A DNA stretch of 64,000 nucleotides from Rhodospirillales bacterium 24-66-33 (GTDB taxonomy: Bacteria > Pseudomonadota > Alphaproteobacteria > Reyranellales > Reyranellaceae). A program made the position numbers and the translations under genes. The stretch lies in NCBI GenBank assembly GCA_002281855.1, contig NCHQ01000001.1, positions 62,001 through 126,000 on the forward strand, in the 5' to 3' direction. The notes beneath the pieces are model-generated. The model was not told the DNA's origin. It worked only from the letters and a program-made list of their open reading frames with translations, and searched no databases. Positions 50,375-58,224 of the stretch are shown in pieces; the first letter of the stretch is position 1, and every line of letters starts with the position of its first letter.

Positions 50375-51144
50375 TGAAGACGCTCAGGGCCCTCGCCGCA
50401 CTGCTGTCCTACCCGAGCGCCGACCTCATCGAGGCGGCCGACGAAATCCGCCAGGTAATCGACGGCGATGCCATCCTGCCATTGGCGGTACGCGGGGAGC
50501 TTCATCGATTGATCGATGACCTCGCCGGGGGCGATCTCTACGACCTGCAGGAGCGCTACGGCCTGCTGTTCGACCGTACGCGATCGCTGTCGCTGCATCT
50601 CTTCGAGCATGTCCACGGCGAGAGTCGAGATCGTGGCCAGGCCATGGTCGACCTGCTCAAGCTCTACGAAGAGAGCGGCTACACGCCCACCGCGACCGAG
50701 CTGCCCGACTTCCTGCCGCTGTTCGTGGAGTATGCGTCGACGCGTCCGCCGCAGGCGGCCATCGAGCTGATCGGCCAGCCGGCCAACGTGATCGCGGCCC
50801 TCAGGGAGCGCCTGGCAAAGCGGAGTTCGCCTTACGTCGCCGTGATGTCGGCGCTGCTGGCGATTTCGAAGGCCAGGCTCGACGAGAAGGCGCTGGCGGC
50901 GCTGCGTGCAGAGCCCGATCCCGAACCTGACGATCTCGAAGCATTGGACGCTGCCTGGGAAGAGGAGGAAGTCACCTTCGGTCCGGGGTCCGCCGACGCA
51001 AAGGGCGCGTGCGGCGTCGAGGGACTATCGACCCGGCTGCGCGCGGCCATGCGGCCGGCCGAAGGCGTCGCGCCGCCCCTCGCGCATGGAAGATCGACCG
51101 GGCGTCTCGCTACCGCGCCGTCCAACCCGGGAGTCCGGTCATGA
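50374..51144 (+). CDS. narJ: Nitrate reductase assembly chaperone NarJ
   Basis: 256 residues, all-helical TorD/NarJ fold. MKTLRALAALLSYPSADLIEAADEIRQVI, DLYDLQERYGLLFDRTRSLSLHLFEHVHGESRDRGQAMVDLL and LPDFLPLFVEYAST are NarJ hallmarks. It binds the NarG N-terminus and allows cofactor insertion before membrane docking. The last ~45 residues are low-complexity and unusual, ending in an overlap with narI (ATGA). Confidence 0.95.
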
Positions 51145-51869
51145 AGGACTATGTCTTCCACCTCCTGTTCGTCTGGTATCCCTACATCTGCCTGACGATC
51201 TTCCTCCTCGGCAGCCTGATCCGCTTCGACCGCGAGCAATACACCTGGCGCGCCAGCTCCAGTCAGATCCTGCGCAAGCGTCAGCTCGCCTGGGGCTCCA
51301 ATCTGTTCCATGTCGGCATCCTGTTCCTGCTGCTGGGGCATACAGTGGGTCTGCTGACGCCGACCTGGCTCTACACGCTCTTCATCACCGTTGAGCAGAA
51401 GCAGCTGATCGCCGTCGCCGCCGGTGGCATTGCGGGCGTCGTCTGCTTCGTCGGCCTCACCATGCTGCTGCACCGTCGCCTGTTCGATGTCCGCATCCGC
51501 GCAAACAGCTCGGTGATGGACATCGCCATCCTGGCGATCCTGTGGCTCCAGCTCTGTCTCGGCCTCGCCACGCTGCCGTTCTCCTTCGCGCATTCGGACG
51601 GGTCGGTGATGCTGATCCTGTCGCACTGGGCGCAGGGCATCGTGATCCTGCATCCGGTCGACGCCAGGACATTGCAAGGCCTCGACTGGCCCTACCTCAC
51701 GCACCTTGTGTTGGGCATGACCCTGTTTCTCGTGTTCCCATTCAGCCGCCTGGTGCACATCTGGTCGGCACCGGTCTGGTACCTCGGCCGTCGTGGCTAC
51801 CAGGTCGTGCGTCGGCGGCGTCCCCTGTCTGAATCGGGTCGACCTGTCTCTCGTCAGCCGGCGGAGTGA
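51141..51869 (+). CDS. narI: Respiratory nitrate reductase gamma subunit (cytochrome b)
   Basis: Membrane anchor and quinol oxidase of the complex, carrying two b haems. 242 residues with five hydrophobic helices. His57 and His67 (LFHVGILFLLLGHTVGL) match the E. coli ligands His56/His66; the second pair is in the segment LSHWAQGIVILHPVD ... LTHLVLGMTLFLVFPFSRLVHIWS. It ends with a short basic tail. ATG at 51141 overlaps narJ. Confidence 0.97.
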   Translation: MKDYVFHLLFVWYPYICLTIFLLGSLIRFDREQYTWRASSSQILRKRQLAWGSNLFHVGILFLLLGHTVGLLTPTWLYTLFITVEQKQLIAVAAGGIAGVVCFVGLTMLLHRRLFDVRIRANSSVMDIAILAILWLQLCLGLATLPFSFAHSDGSVMLILSHWAQGIVILHPVDARTLQGLDWPYLTHLVLGMTLFLVFPFSRLVHIWSAPVWYLGRRGYQVVRRRRPLSESGRPVSRQPAE

Positions 51870-51874
51870 AAGCG

Positions 51875-52726
51875 ATGAGCACCTCTCAGTCGGCCGCTGC
51901 ACCGCACCCGGCCCGCCGTCGCTTCACCCGACCGGTACCGGTCAGCGTGAACGGCGTGGTCATCCCGAGTGCGGCCATCGCTCGCGAAACCCAGCATCAT
52001 CAGGCCTCCGATCCCGACCAGGCCTGGATGCTGGCGGCTCAGGCGTTGGCAATCCGCGAATTGCTGTCGCAGGAGGCCGAAAGGCTGTCGATCGTGGCCG
52101 AGCCGATCGAGGACGGCGAGGGCCGCCGCGAGACGCCGCACGAGGCGCGCCTGCGCGCCCTGATCGAGCGCGAGGTGGTCGTGCCAAGCGCCGATGAAGG
52201 CGCATGCCGGCGCTACTACGACGCCAACATCCGCCGCTTTCGCTCGCCCGACCTGTTCGAGGCCGCCCATATCTTGTTCGTGGCGGCACCGGATGACATC
52301 GCCGCCCGCGTCAGGGCCCGAGAGTCCGCGATGGCATTGGTCGGCCAGCTGGCGGAGGAACCTGCCGGTTTCGCTGCTGCAGCCGCTGCGCACTCGGCCT
52401 GCCCGTCGTCGAAGCAGGGCGGCAATCTTGGCCAGGTCAGCACCGGCCAGACCGTTCCCGAGTTCGAGGCGGCGTTGCGCGGCATGATTCCCGGGCTGGT
52501 TCATGCCGAGCCCGTGGAGAGCCGCTACGGCCTGCACGTCGTGCGGCTTGATCGCCGTGTCGACGGCGAGGTTCTGCCGTTCGATCTCGTCCGGGACCGC
52601 ATTGCCGACTATCTCGACGAGGCGGTCCGCCGCCGCGCCCAGCAGCAATATGTATCGATCCTGGCGGGCCGCGCCCAGGTCGCCGGTGTCGATCTCGCCG
52701 CCGCGCGCGGCCCGCTCGTTCAGTAG
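51875..52726 (+). CDS. Parvulin-type peptidyl-prolyl isomerase of the nar operon (NifM/PpiC-like)
   Basis: 283 residues from the ATG at 51875 with a GGCGGAG site; a GTG at 51866 overlapping narI is possible. No signal peptide, so cytosolic. C-terminal rotamase domain: FEAAHILFVAAPDD, AAHSACPSSKQGGNLGQVSTGQTVPEFEAALRGM, ESRYGLHVVRLDRRVDGEVLPFDLVRDRIADYL. Such isomerases often follow narGHJI in proteobacteria and are thought to aid NarG/NarH folding, as NifM does for NifH. Confidence 0.9.
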   Translation: MSTSQSAAAPHPARRRFTRPVPVSVNGVVIPSAAIARETQHHQASDPDQAWMLAAQALAIRELLSQEAERLSIVAEPIEDGEGRRETPHEARLRALIEREVVVPSADEGACRRYYDANIRRFRSPDLFEAAHILFVAAPDDIAARVRARESAMALVGQLAEEPAGFAAAAAAHSACPSSKQGGNLGQVSTGQTVPEFEAALRGMIPGLVHAEPVESRYGLHVVRLDRRVDGEVLPFDLVRDRIADYLDEAVRRRAQQQYVSILAGRAQVAGVDLAAARGPLVQ

Positions 52727-52735
52727 GAGGCGGCC

Positions 52736-53077
52736 ATGGTGCTGGGCGAGGTTCTGGAACGACTGGGCGATGAGACTTTTGTCGCCGGGACGCTGGTGGC
52801 GCTGGAGGATCTCAACCTGATGGTCCGGATCGAGGCGGCCGGCCGGCCGTTCGGGGAGGGAATCGGAGAGTACGCCGCCGGGGCCTCGCGCCGCTTTGCA
52901 CAGCTCGCTGCCGACGACGACTGGCTCGCCCTCATGACGGCGCTTGAACGCGCTGACGATGCCGGCACGGCCTGCCTGAAGCACATGCTCGAATGGTCGC
53001 TGCGCCACGACGCCCAAAGCGCGGACAACGGTGCTGACGGCGGCTGTGGCGGCCGATGCACCTGCAAGGGGAGTTGA
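52736..53077 (+). CDS. Small nar-operon protein with a cysteine-rich tail
   Basis: 113 residues. The body is helical (VLGEVLERLGDETFVAGTLVALEDLNLMVRIEAAGRPFGEGIGEYAAGASRRFAQLA). The C-terminus CGGRCTCKG has three closely spaced cysteines that could bind a metal or a cluster. Family not recognised; its place nine bases after the PPIase and three before DUF2478 suggests a maturation role in nitrate respiration. Confidence 0.7.
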   Translation: MVLGEVLERLGDETFVAGTLVALEDLNLMVRIEAAGRPFGEGIGEYAAGASRRFAQLAADDDWLALMTALERADDAGTACLKHMLEWSLRHDAQSADNGADGGCGGRCTCKGS

Positions 53078-53080
53078 ACG

Positions 53081-53650
53081 ATGTCCGACGTACTCGTCGC
53101 CGCGCTGGTCTATGCCGACGGCATCTATCCCGATCGCGTGATCGCGCGCGCCATCGAACCGTTGCGCGAGCGCGGCATTGCCCTGGCGGGCGCGCTGCAA
53201 CTGGAATCCACTGGCCTGCCGGGCCGGCACCCTTGCGATATCGTCCTGCAGGATCTTTCGACGGGCGAGGTCACGGCCATTGCCGAACATCGCGGCCCGG
53301 AGGCGCGCGGCTGCCGCCTTGATGTTGGCCTCCTGACCGATCTGGCTGAGGCCGTTGCCTCGAGCCTCCGTCTTGAGAAGCCGCGCCTTCTGGTGGTCAA
53401 CAAGTTCGGTAAGATCGAAGCCGACGGCGGCGGCCTGCGAGGTGCGATCGCCGACGCAGTCAGCAAGGGCATCCCGGTCCTGGTCGGCGTTCCGGCGCGC
53501 AATCTCGACCGCTGGCGCGCCTTTGCCGGACCGCTCGCGGTAGAGTTGCCGGCCGACTCTTCCGCGATCGCCGGGTGGTTCCAGGCGCATGGCCTGCCAA
53601 TCGCGCCGGGCGTCAGCTCGCAGGATGCCGGCACGCTGCGGCGCGCCTAG
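53081..53650 (+). CDS. DUF2478 family protein, molybdenum-associated
   Basis: 189 residues. VLVAALVYADGIYPDRVIARAIEPLRERGIALAGALQ, LVVNKFGKIEADGGGLRGAIADAVSKGIPVLVGVPARNLDRWRAFAGPL fit DUF2478, a P-loop-like fold without a classical Walker A. Members sit beside molybdate or molybdoenzyme genes; a role in molybdenum cofactor supply is plausible but not shown. Part of the nar transcript. Confidence 0.85.
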   Translation: MSDVLVAALVYADGIYPDRVIARAIEPLRERGIALAGALQLESTGLPGRHPCDIVLQDLSTGEVTAIAEHRGPEARGCRLDVGLLTDLAEAVASSLRLEKPRLLVVNKFGKIEADGGGLRGAIADAVSKGIPVLVGVPARNLDRWRAFAGPLAVELPADSSAIAGWFQAHGLPIAPGVSSQDAGTLRRA

Positions 53651-53669
53651 CACCACGGGATGACACGGG

Positions 53670-54143
53670 ATGGACGATCTCACGCTGGCGCGGGCGGTAC
53701 ATGTCCTGGCGGTGATCCACTGGATTGGCGGTGTCGCCTTCGTGACCGCGGTGATCCTGCCCGTCCTCGCGGTCTTCGACGAGCCTTCGCGCAGCCTGGC
53801 CCTTTTCGAGGTGATCGAACATCGCTTCTCCGCCCAGGTGAAAGTTTCGGTTCCCTTGGCAGGCTTCAGCGGCGCCTACATGGCGTGGCGTGTCGACTCG
53901 TGGAGCCAGTTCCTCGAACCGGCCAGGTGGTGGCTGGCGGCAATGGCGCTCGTCTGGGCGCTGTTCATGGCGCTCCTCTTCGTCGTCGAGCCACTGGTGC
54001 TGCGCGGCCCGTTCCGGCGCCGGGTCGCTGCCGATCCGGCCGGCACGTTTCGGATCATACAACGGGCACACATTGCTCTGCTCGCGATGGGCATGGGGGT
54101 TGCGGCCGCGGGTGTGCTTGGCGCCCACGGGCTGCTGGGTTGA
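53670..54143 (+). CDS. CopD-like integral membrane protein
   Basis: 157 residues, four hydrophobic helices (AVHVLAVIHWIGGVAFVTAVILPVLAV; VSVPLAGFSGAYMAW; WWLAAMALVWALFMALLFVVEPLVL; IIQRAHIALLAMGMGVAAAGVLG). Histidines in RAVHVLAVIHWIGG and QRAHIALL could hold haem or copper, as in CopD/HupC-like proteins. It lies 20 bases after DUF2478. Possible electron or metal handling for the nitrate system; function unproven. Confidence 0.75.
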   Translation: MDDLTLARAVHVLAVIHWIGGVAFVTAVILPVLAVFDEPSRSLALFEVIEHRFSAQVKVSVPLAGFSGAYMAWRVDSWSQFLEPARWWLAAMALVWALFMALLFVVEPLVLRGPFRRRVAADPAGTFRIIQRAHIALLAMGMGVAAAGVLGAHGLLG

Positions 54144-54162
54144 GGCCACAAAGGAACAGGGA

Positions 54163-54453
54163 ATGTCGGCTCTGGCTCGCCTTGCGTCGCGCTTGCTGGC
54201 AGCCGCGACGATTGTCATCGCATCCGCCGGCTGCACGTCCACTCCACCAGCATCGCCTCGCTTGTTGGCGCGTTGCACGCAGCTCTACGCGCTCTGGTTT
54301 AGGTACGAACAGCACACCACGTTCCATCACACGGGACAACAGGCGCAGGCTGAACTTGCGCTCGATGATTGCAAGCAAGGCCGTTACGACGCCGGTCTTC
54401 AGCAGCTGGAAAAGATGCTGCGGCGCGGCCAGGTTCTCATTCCTCCGGAGTGA
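54163..54453 (+). CDS. Small lipoprotein
   Basis: 96 residues from the ATG at 54163 with an AGGGA site. Signal and lipobox ATIVIASAGC (lipidated Cys24), then RCTQLYALWFRYEQHTTFHHTGQQAQAELALDDCKQGRYDAGLQQLEKMLRRG, a helical segment with two cysteines that may pair. It follows the membrane gene after 20 bases. Function unknown; not part of any family I recognise. Confidence 0.7.
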   Translation: MSALARLASRLLAAATIVIASAGCTSTPPASPRLLARCTQLYALWFRYEQHTTFHHTGQQAQAELALDDCKQGRYDAGLQQLEKMLRRGQVLIPPE

Positions 54454-54660
54454 TGTCTCTCTGAGCGGCCGTCGTCGGCCAACGGAGGTACTTGAACCGG
54501 AGGGCCTCCCAGTAACAGTGCAGGCCACACGCCAACGGACATTACGTCGTGTCTTCGTCTGGGACGTCCTCCTCAAACGTGCCGGCTTGAGGCATATCAA
54601 TGCGCGCTTGCCGCGGAACTGGCCCGCTTATTTGGCGGGAACGCAAGGGAGACGGCGGTG

Positions 54661-55818
54661 ATGGAAACTCCCCACGAGCATAGCGCGCTCCAGGAGACCG
54701 TAAGGCGGTTCGTCGAACAGGAACTGATCCCCCTGGAGAAGACGATGCTGGCGCGCGAAGCCGGCGGCGGAGAACTCCATTTGACCGAAGCCGAATCGGC
54801 GCCTCTGCTGCAGAAGTGCCGTGACTTGGGGCTTTGGGGCCTTGATGCGCCGGTCGAACTGGGCGGCGCCGACCTGTCAACAACCGCGCTGATGCTGGTG
54901 CAGCAAGAACTGAGCCGCACCGTCGTTCCTTTCTCTTTTCCCCCTGAGTCCCCGGTTCTGCGTCTACTGCTGGCGGTGGCGAACAAGGATCAGCGCGAGC
55001 GATATCTGACACCATATGCCGAGGGGAAGCTGCGCTCCGCTACGGCGATCTCTGAGCCCGGTGCCGGCGCTGATCCCGCGGCGATGGCCACGCGCGCAGT
55101 ACAGGATGGCACACATTGGATCCTCAACGGCCGCAAGCTCTGGGTGAGCTACATGCCGCAGGCGGACTTTACCATCGTTCTGGCCCGCACCGCAGCGGGT
55201 AGAGATCATCGCGGCATTACCGCCTTCATCGTCGACCGCGACACGCCGGGCTTCCGCATCGAGCGCGAGATTCCCATGCTCGGCGGTCATCGCACCTACG
55301 AAATCGCCATCGAAGATTGCCGCGTACCGCACAGCCAGATACTAGGCGAACCTGGCAGCGGCTTTGCGCACATGCAGCTTCGGCTCACGCGTCGCCGACT
55401 GCTGATGGGGCCTATGTGCATCGGCATGGCGCGCCGCGCGCTCGACATGATGTGCGATCACGCCAAGCAGCGCGCTACTTTCGGCGTCAGGCTCGCCGAC
55501 CGCCAGGCCGTTCAGTGGTGGATTGCTGACGCGGCGATCACGATCCATGCTTGCCAGTTGATGGCGCTGGACGCCGCGGCCAAGCAGGACGCCGGCCGTG
55601 ATATCCGCACCGAAGCTTCAATGATCAAGGTCTTTGCCACCGAGATGGCGAGCCGGGTAATCGACCGGGCCATGCAGGCCTTCGGCGCCATGGGGATGAC
55701 GAAGGAAATGCCTTTGCAGCTCATGGCACAAAAGGTGCGGACCATGCGCGTCTACGAAGGGCCGACCGAGGTGCACCGCATGGTGGTCGCGCGCCGGCAG
55801 TTAGCTCAGGGGCGATGA
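54661..55818 (+). CDS. Acyl-CoA dehydrogenase family protein
   Basis: FAD-dependent oxidation of an acyl-CoA. 385 residues. N-terminal helical domain; AISEPGAGADPAAMATRAVQDGTHWILNGRKLWVS and FIVDRDTPGFRIEREIPMLGGHRTYEIAIEDCRVP are the beta-domain motifs. RATFGVRLADRQAVQWWIADA and the C-terminal RVYEGPTEVHRMVVAR, holding the catalytic Glu of medium-chain enzymes, follow. Chain length cannot be predicted. A 207-base gap separates it from the nar cluster, so it may be an independent unit. Confidence 0.93.
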   Translation: METPHEHSALQETVRRFVEQELIPLEKTMLAREAGGGELHLTEAESAPLLQKCRDLGLWGLDAPVELGGADLSTTALMLVQQELSRTVVPFSFPPESPVLRLLLAVANKDQRERYLTPYAEGKLRSATAISEPGAGADPAAMATRAVQDGTHWILNGRKLWVSYMPQADFTIVLARTAAGRDHRGITAFIVDRDTPGFRIEREIPMLGGHRTYEIAIEDCRVPHSQILGEPGSGFAHMQLRLTRRRLLMGPMCIGMARRALDMMCDHAKQRATFGVRLADRQAVQWWIADAAITIHACQLMALDAAAKQDAGRDIRTEASMIKVFATEMASRVIDRAMQAFGAMGMTKEMPLQLMAQKVRTMRVYEGPTEVHRMVVARRQLAQGR

Positions 55819-56118
55819 GGCCAAAGCGGAAGGCAGACCTCAGCACTGGGGAGACACCGCCGCAGGGATCGCTAGGTTGTCGTATTTGATTTCTGTCTCA
55901 TATCGTTTCCCTCAGGATGACGATGAGCAAAGTTGATCGTGTCCCATTTGGTGGTGTAGCTGGTGAGAGCAAGGCCGCGAGCGAGCGCGCTCTTCGATCG
56001 ATAGCGCTGTAGCGAGGGGCGGACTTGCGATGGTCACCGTCGATTTCCGTTTTGCGGTCGGGTTGCGAGATCCAACTCAAAACCTGAGGAAGCCACCGCT
56101 CGATGAGACGATGAAACT

Positions 56119-56190
56119 GCGTTCCTCGTGGAGAAGACCCCCGACGCCGATCTGCTGCGCGAGATGATCGCCTTTTCTGCCGAGCGATTG
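56119..56190 (+). pseudogene. N-terminal fragment of an IS256-family transposase
   Basis: The frame reads VEKTPDADLLREMIAFSAERL, the characteristic N-terminal helix of IS256-type mutator transposases, for about 21 codons before similarity stops. The remaining ~380 residues are absent. A relic of an old insertion. Confidence 0.5.
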
Positions 56191-56417
56191 GGAGACGCCA
56201 CCCGTGACGTGCCGGTGCAGGTTTCTACGGCCGCACCTACTCCCGGCACGTCATTGCAGTATGCGCGCTCACCGAGAGTGAGGTGCATCCAGCTGGCATA
56301 TGATTTCCAGCCTGGCGGACTCAGGACGGGTTCGCCGCCTTCTCCGCCACCACACTCGATCCGCCCCACGGTGCGGCGTCTCCTGTGGTCCCCGCGCTTG
56401 TTGGGTCCGGGTCCCCG

Positions 56418-56435
56418 CGGACAGCATGCTGTCCG
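56418..56435. repeat. Perfect 18-bp palindrome after the RepB-like gene
   Basis: CGGACAGCATGCTGTCCG is fully self-complementary (9-bp arms, no spacer), 21 bases past the stop of the RepB-like gene. A spacerless palindrome is a better protein-binding site than a terminator; a centromere-like site for the ParB/RepB pair is one possibility. Confidence 0.7.
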
Positions 56436-56455
56436 GATCAGGCGGCCGTCGCCTG

Positions 56456-57337
56456 CTATTCCCTGATTTGCAGAAGCTCGGCGAGGATGTCCTGGTGATG
56501 CTGCTCCAGGTAGCGAGCGACGCGATCGTTGCCGACCAATCGCCCGACGTACCCTTTGGCAAGTACGAGATCGAGATGATCGGGTCCGTAGGACTCCTCA
56601 ATCAGTCTGAATTCCCTGTCGAGATTTGCCGATTCGCGCTGCATCAGCACGAGCTGCTCGTCTGTGACACCGCGCGGCTTGGCACGGCGGCGTCCCGGTG
56701 CCAGTTGCGCGTCCGGTGTGCCCGCCAATAGAGTTCTGGCGTAGCTGATTGAGAACTTGTTCATCGCGATCATCAGCTCGGCCGCCTCGACCTGACGCTC
56801 AGGGCCCATTTTCTTCAGCGTATCGAACGTATTGATCGAGATGTGCCTGTCTTCGAGCAGCGATGCCGCGTCGGGGCATATGCCATCCAGGAGCCGGCGC
56901 TTACGACGAATGTGGTCGAGCTTCACGTTAAGGGCCGCCGCCAATCGGTCTTCCGAGACGCCCCGCTCGATCGCACGCAGAATCATCCTGTGTTCTTGTA
57001 TGATCGCTAGTCGATTGATTCGATTGTTGTAGGTGTAGGCTTCATCATCGGTGGCAACCAGGCAGACGGCATCGGTCTCGCCCAGCTCCTTGAGTACTTC
57101 GAGCCTGAGATGGCCGTCGAGGACGAGGTATTTGCCTTTGGCCTTGCGGTCGGGGGCAATGACCAAGGGTTCGACCATCCCGATTTCTCGGACCGACGCC
57201 ACGATCTGAGAGTATTTGCGCGTCTTCCGTACAGCATCGGTGACTGGCCGAAGAGCGTTGAGGTCTGCGACCGGCACCTGCACTGTAGTATCGGCGAAAG
57301 CCGCAGGAGCGACGCTCGGGCCCATGCCGTGGGGCAT
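56456..57337 (-). CDS. RepB-like ParB-family protein
   Basis: 293 residues. ParB N-terminal domain: VPVADLNALRPVTDAVRKTRKYSQIVASVREIGMVEPLVIAPD, KYLVLDGHLRLEVLKELG. A helical segment (NRINRLAIIQEHRMILRAIERGVSEDRLAAALNV) and a RepB C-terminal-type region (PERQVEAAELMIAMNKFSISYARTLLAGTPDAQL) follow. It binds DNA, probably at a cognate palindrome. Starts two bases after the next ParB gene; its ATG lies within a short hairpin (GGGGCAT-GCCT-ATGCCCC) at the gene junction. No ParA gene accompanies it. Confidence 0.88.
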   Translation of the reverse strand: MPHGMGPSVAPAAFADTTVQVPVADLNALRPVTDAVRKTRKYSQIVASVREIGMVEPLVIAPDRKAKGKYLVLDGHLRLEVLKELGETDAVCLVATDDEAYTYNNRINRLAIIQEHRMILRAIERGVSEDRLAAALNVKLDHIRRKRRLLDGICPDAASLLEDRHISINTFDTLKKMGPERQVEAAELMIAMNKFSISYARTLLAGTPDAQLAPGRRRAKPRGVTDEQLVLMQRESANLDREFRLIEESYGPDHLDLVLAKGYVGRLVGNDRVARYLEQHHQDILAELLQIRE

Positions 57338-57339
57338 GC

Positions 57340-58224
57340 CTATGCCCCCTGAAACCGGGCGGCGAGGTTGCGCGGCAAGCTATCGAGGCCCTCCGCCCTC
57401 AGGATTGCCGTCAGCCCTTCATCGGAAAATAACGTTCTCAGGGCCTGAACTACGAACGTTAACCTGTCACGGGTCGCCTCTGCTTTGCGCACCAACTGCC
57501 GTTTGCGCTCGACGTCCTGCTGATATGTCCGGATCAGCGCGCTCGGTGAAAGCTTCCCGCCTCCCTTCTTCACCGTCGACCCGCCGAATGTCTTGCCGCG
57601 CCGCCGCCGCTGTTCAATCAGATGTCTGGCAATCGTGATTTTCCGGCCTTTCAGGTCGCCATTCTCGTAAGCCTGCTGCAGAGCATCCTGGACATCACCG
57701 TCTTCGGACTCGGCAATCTGGATTGCTACACTTACGGGGATGGCGCCGGACTCCACTGCCCGGAGCAACCTGTCCTCTCCGCCTTCGATGAGTCGGATGA
57801 CGCCACGCACGTACTCGATCGTGAGGTCGGTCTTCAGTGCGATCCGCTCATCACTGTGGCCTCTCCGTTTCATTCCTTCGATGTCATGGAGCAGATCTAT
57901 GGCTCTGTGCTGCCGTCGGGCGATGTTCTCGACGAGGCTCATGACCAGCCCGTCTTCTTCGGTCGCCTCGACGACCAATGCCGGGATCTCCGTCCGGCCC
58001 AGGGTCTTGTAGGCCTCCAGGCGACCCTGGCCACAGACGAGGTCAAAGACGTCACCGTCAGGGCGCCGCTTGCGGATGACTGTAATTGGGCGCTTCAGCC
58101 CGAGCTGGCCGATGTTCTTGACGATGCTTTCGAACACCTTGCGGTTTCGGGCGCGTGGATTGATGACGGTGATCTTGTCGAGTGGGATCTGCTCGACACG
58201 GGATGTGGAGAGTGGCTTTTTCAT
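57340..58224 (-). CDS. ParB/Spo0J-family DNA-binding protein
   Basis: 294 residues. IPLDKITVINPRARNRKVFESIVKNIGQLGLKRPITVI, LVCGQGRLEAYKTLGRTEIPALVV and LVENIARRQHRAIDLLHDIEGMKRRGHSDERIALKTDLTIEYVRGVIRLIEGG give the ParB clamp, motif and HTH. The catalytic-box residue order GQGRLEA replaces the usual G(E/H)RR. The C-terminal part is basic and helical. Its ATG overlaps the recombinase stop (ATGA), so expression is coupled to the recombinase. Confidence 0.9.
   Translation of the reverse strand: MKKPLSTSRVEQIPLDKITVINPRARNRKVFESIVKNIGQLGLKRPITVIRKRRPDGDVFDLVCGQGRLEAYKTLGRTEIPALVVEATEEDGLVMSLVENIARRQHRAIDLLHDIEGMKRRGHSDERIALKTDLTIEYVRGVIRLIEGGEDRLLRAVESGAIPVSVAIQIAESEDGDVQDALQQAYENGDLKGRKITIARHLIEQRRRRGKTFGGSTVKKGGGKLSPSALIRTYQQDVERKRQLVRKAEATRDRLTFVVQALRTLFSDEGLTAILRAEGLDSLPRNLAARFQGA

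Larger units (their letters stand above)
55819..56455. other. Noncoding region with transposase debris
   Basis: About 640 bases without an intact gene. It includes a short IS256-type fragment near 56119-56190 and a perfect palindrome at 56418-56435 close to the end of the leftward RepB-like gene. Confidence 0.55.
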
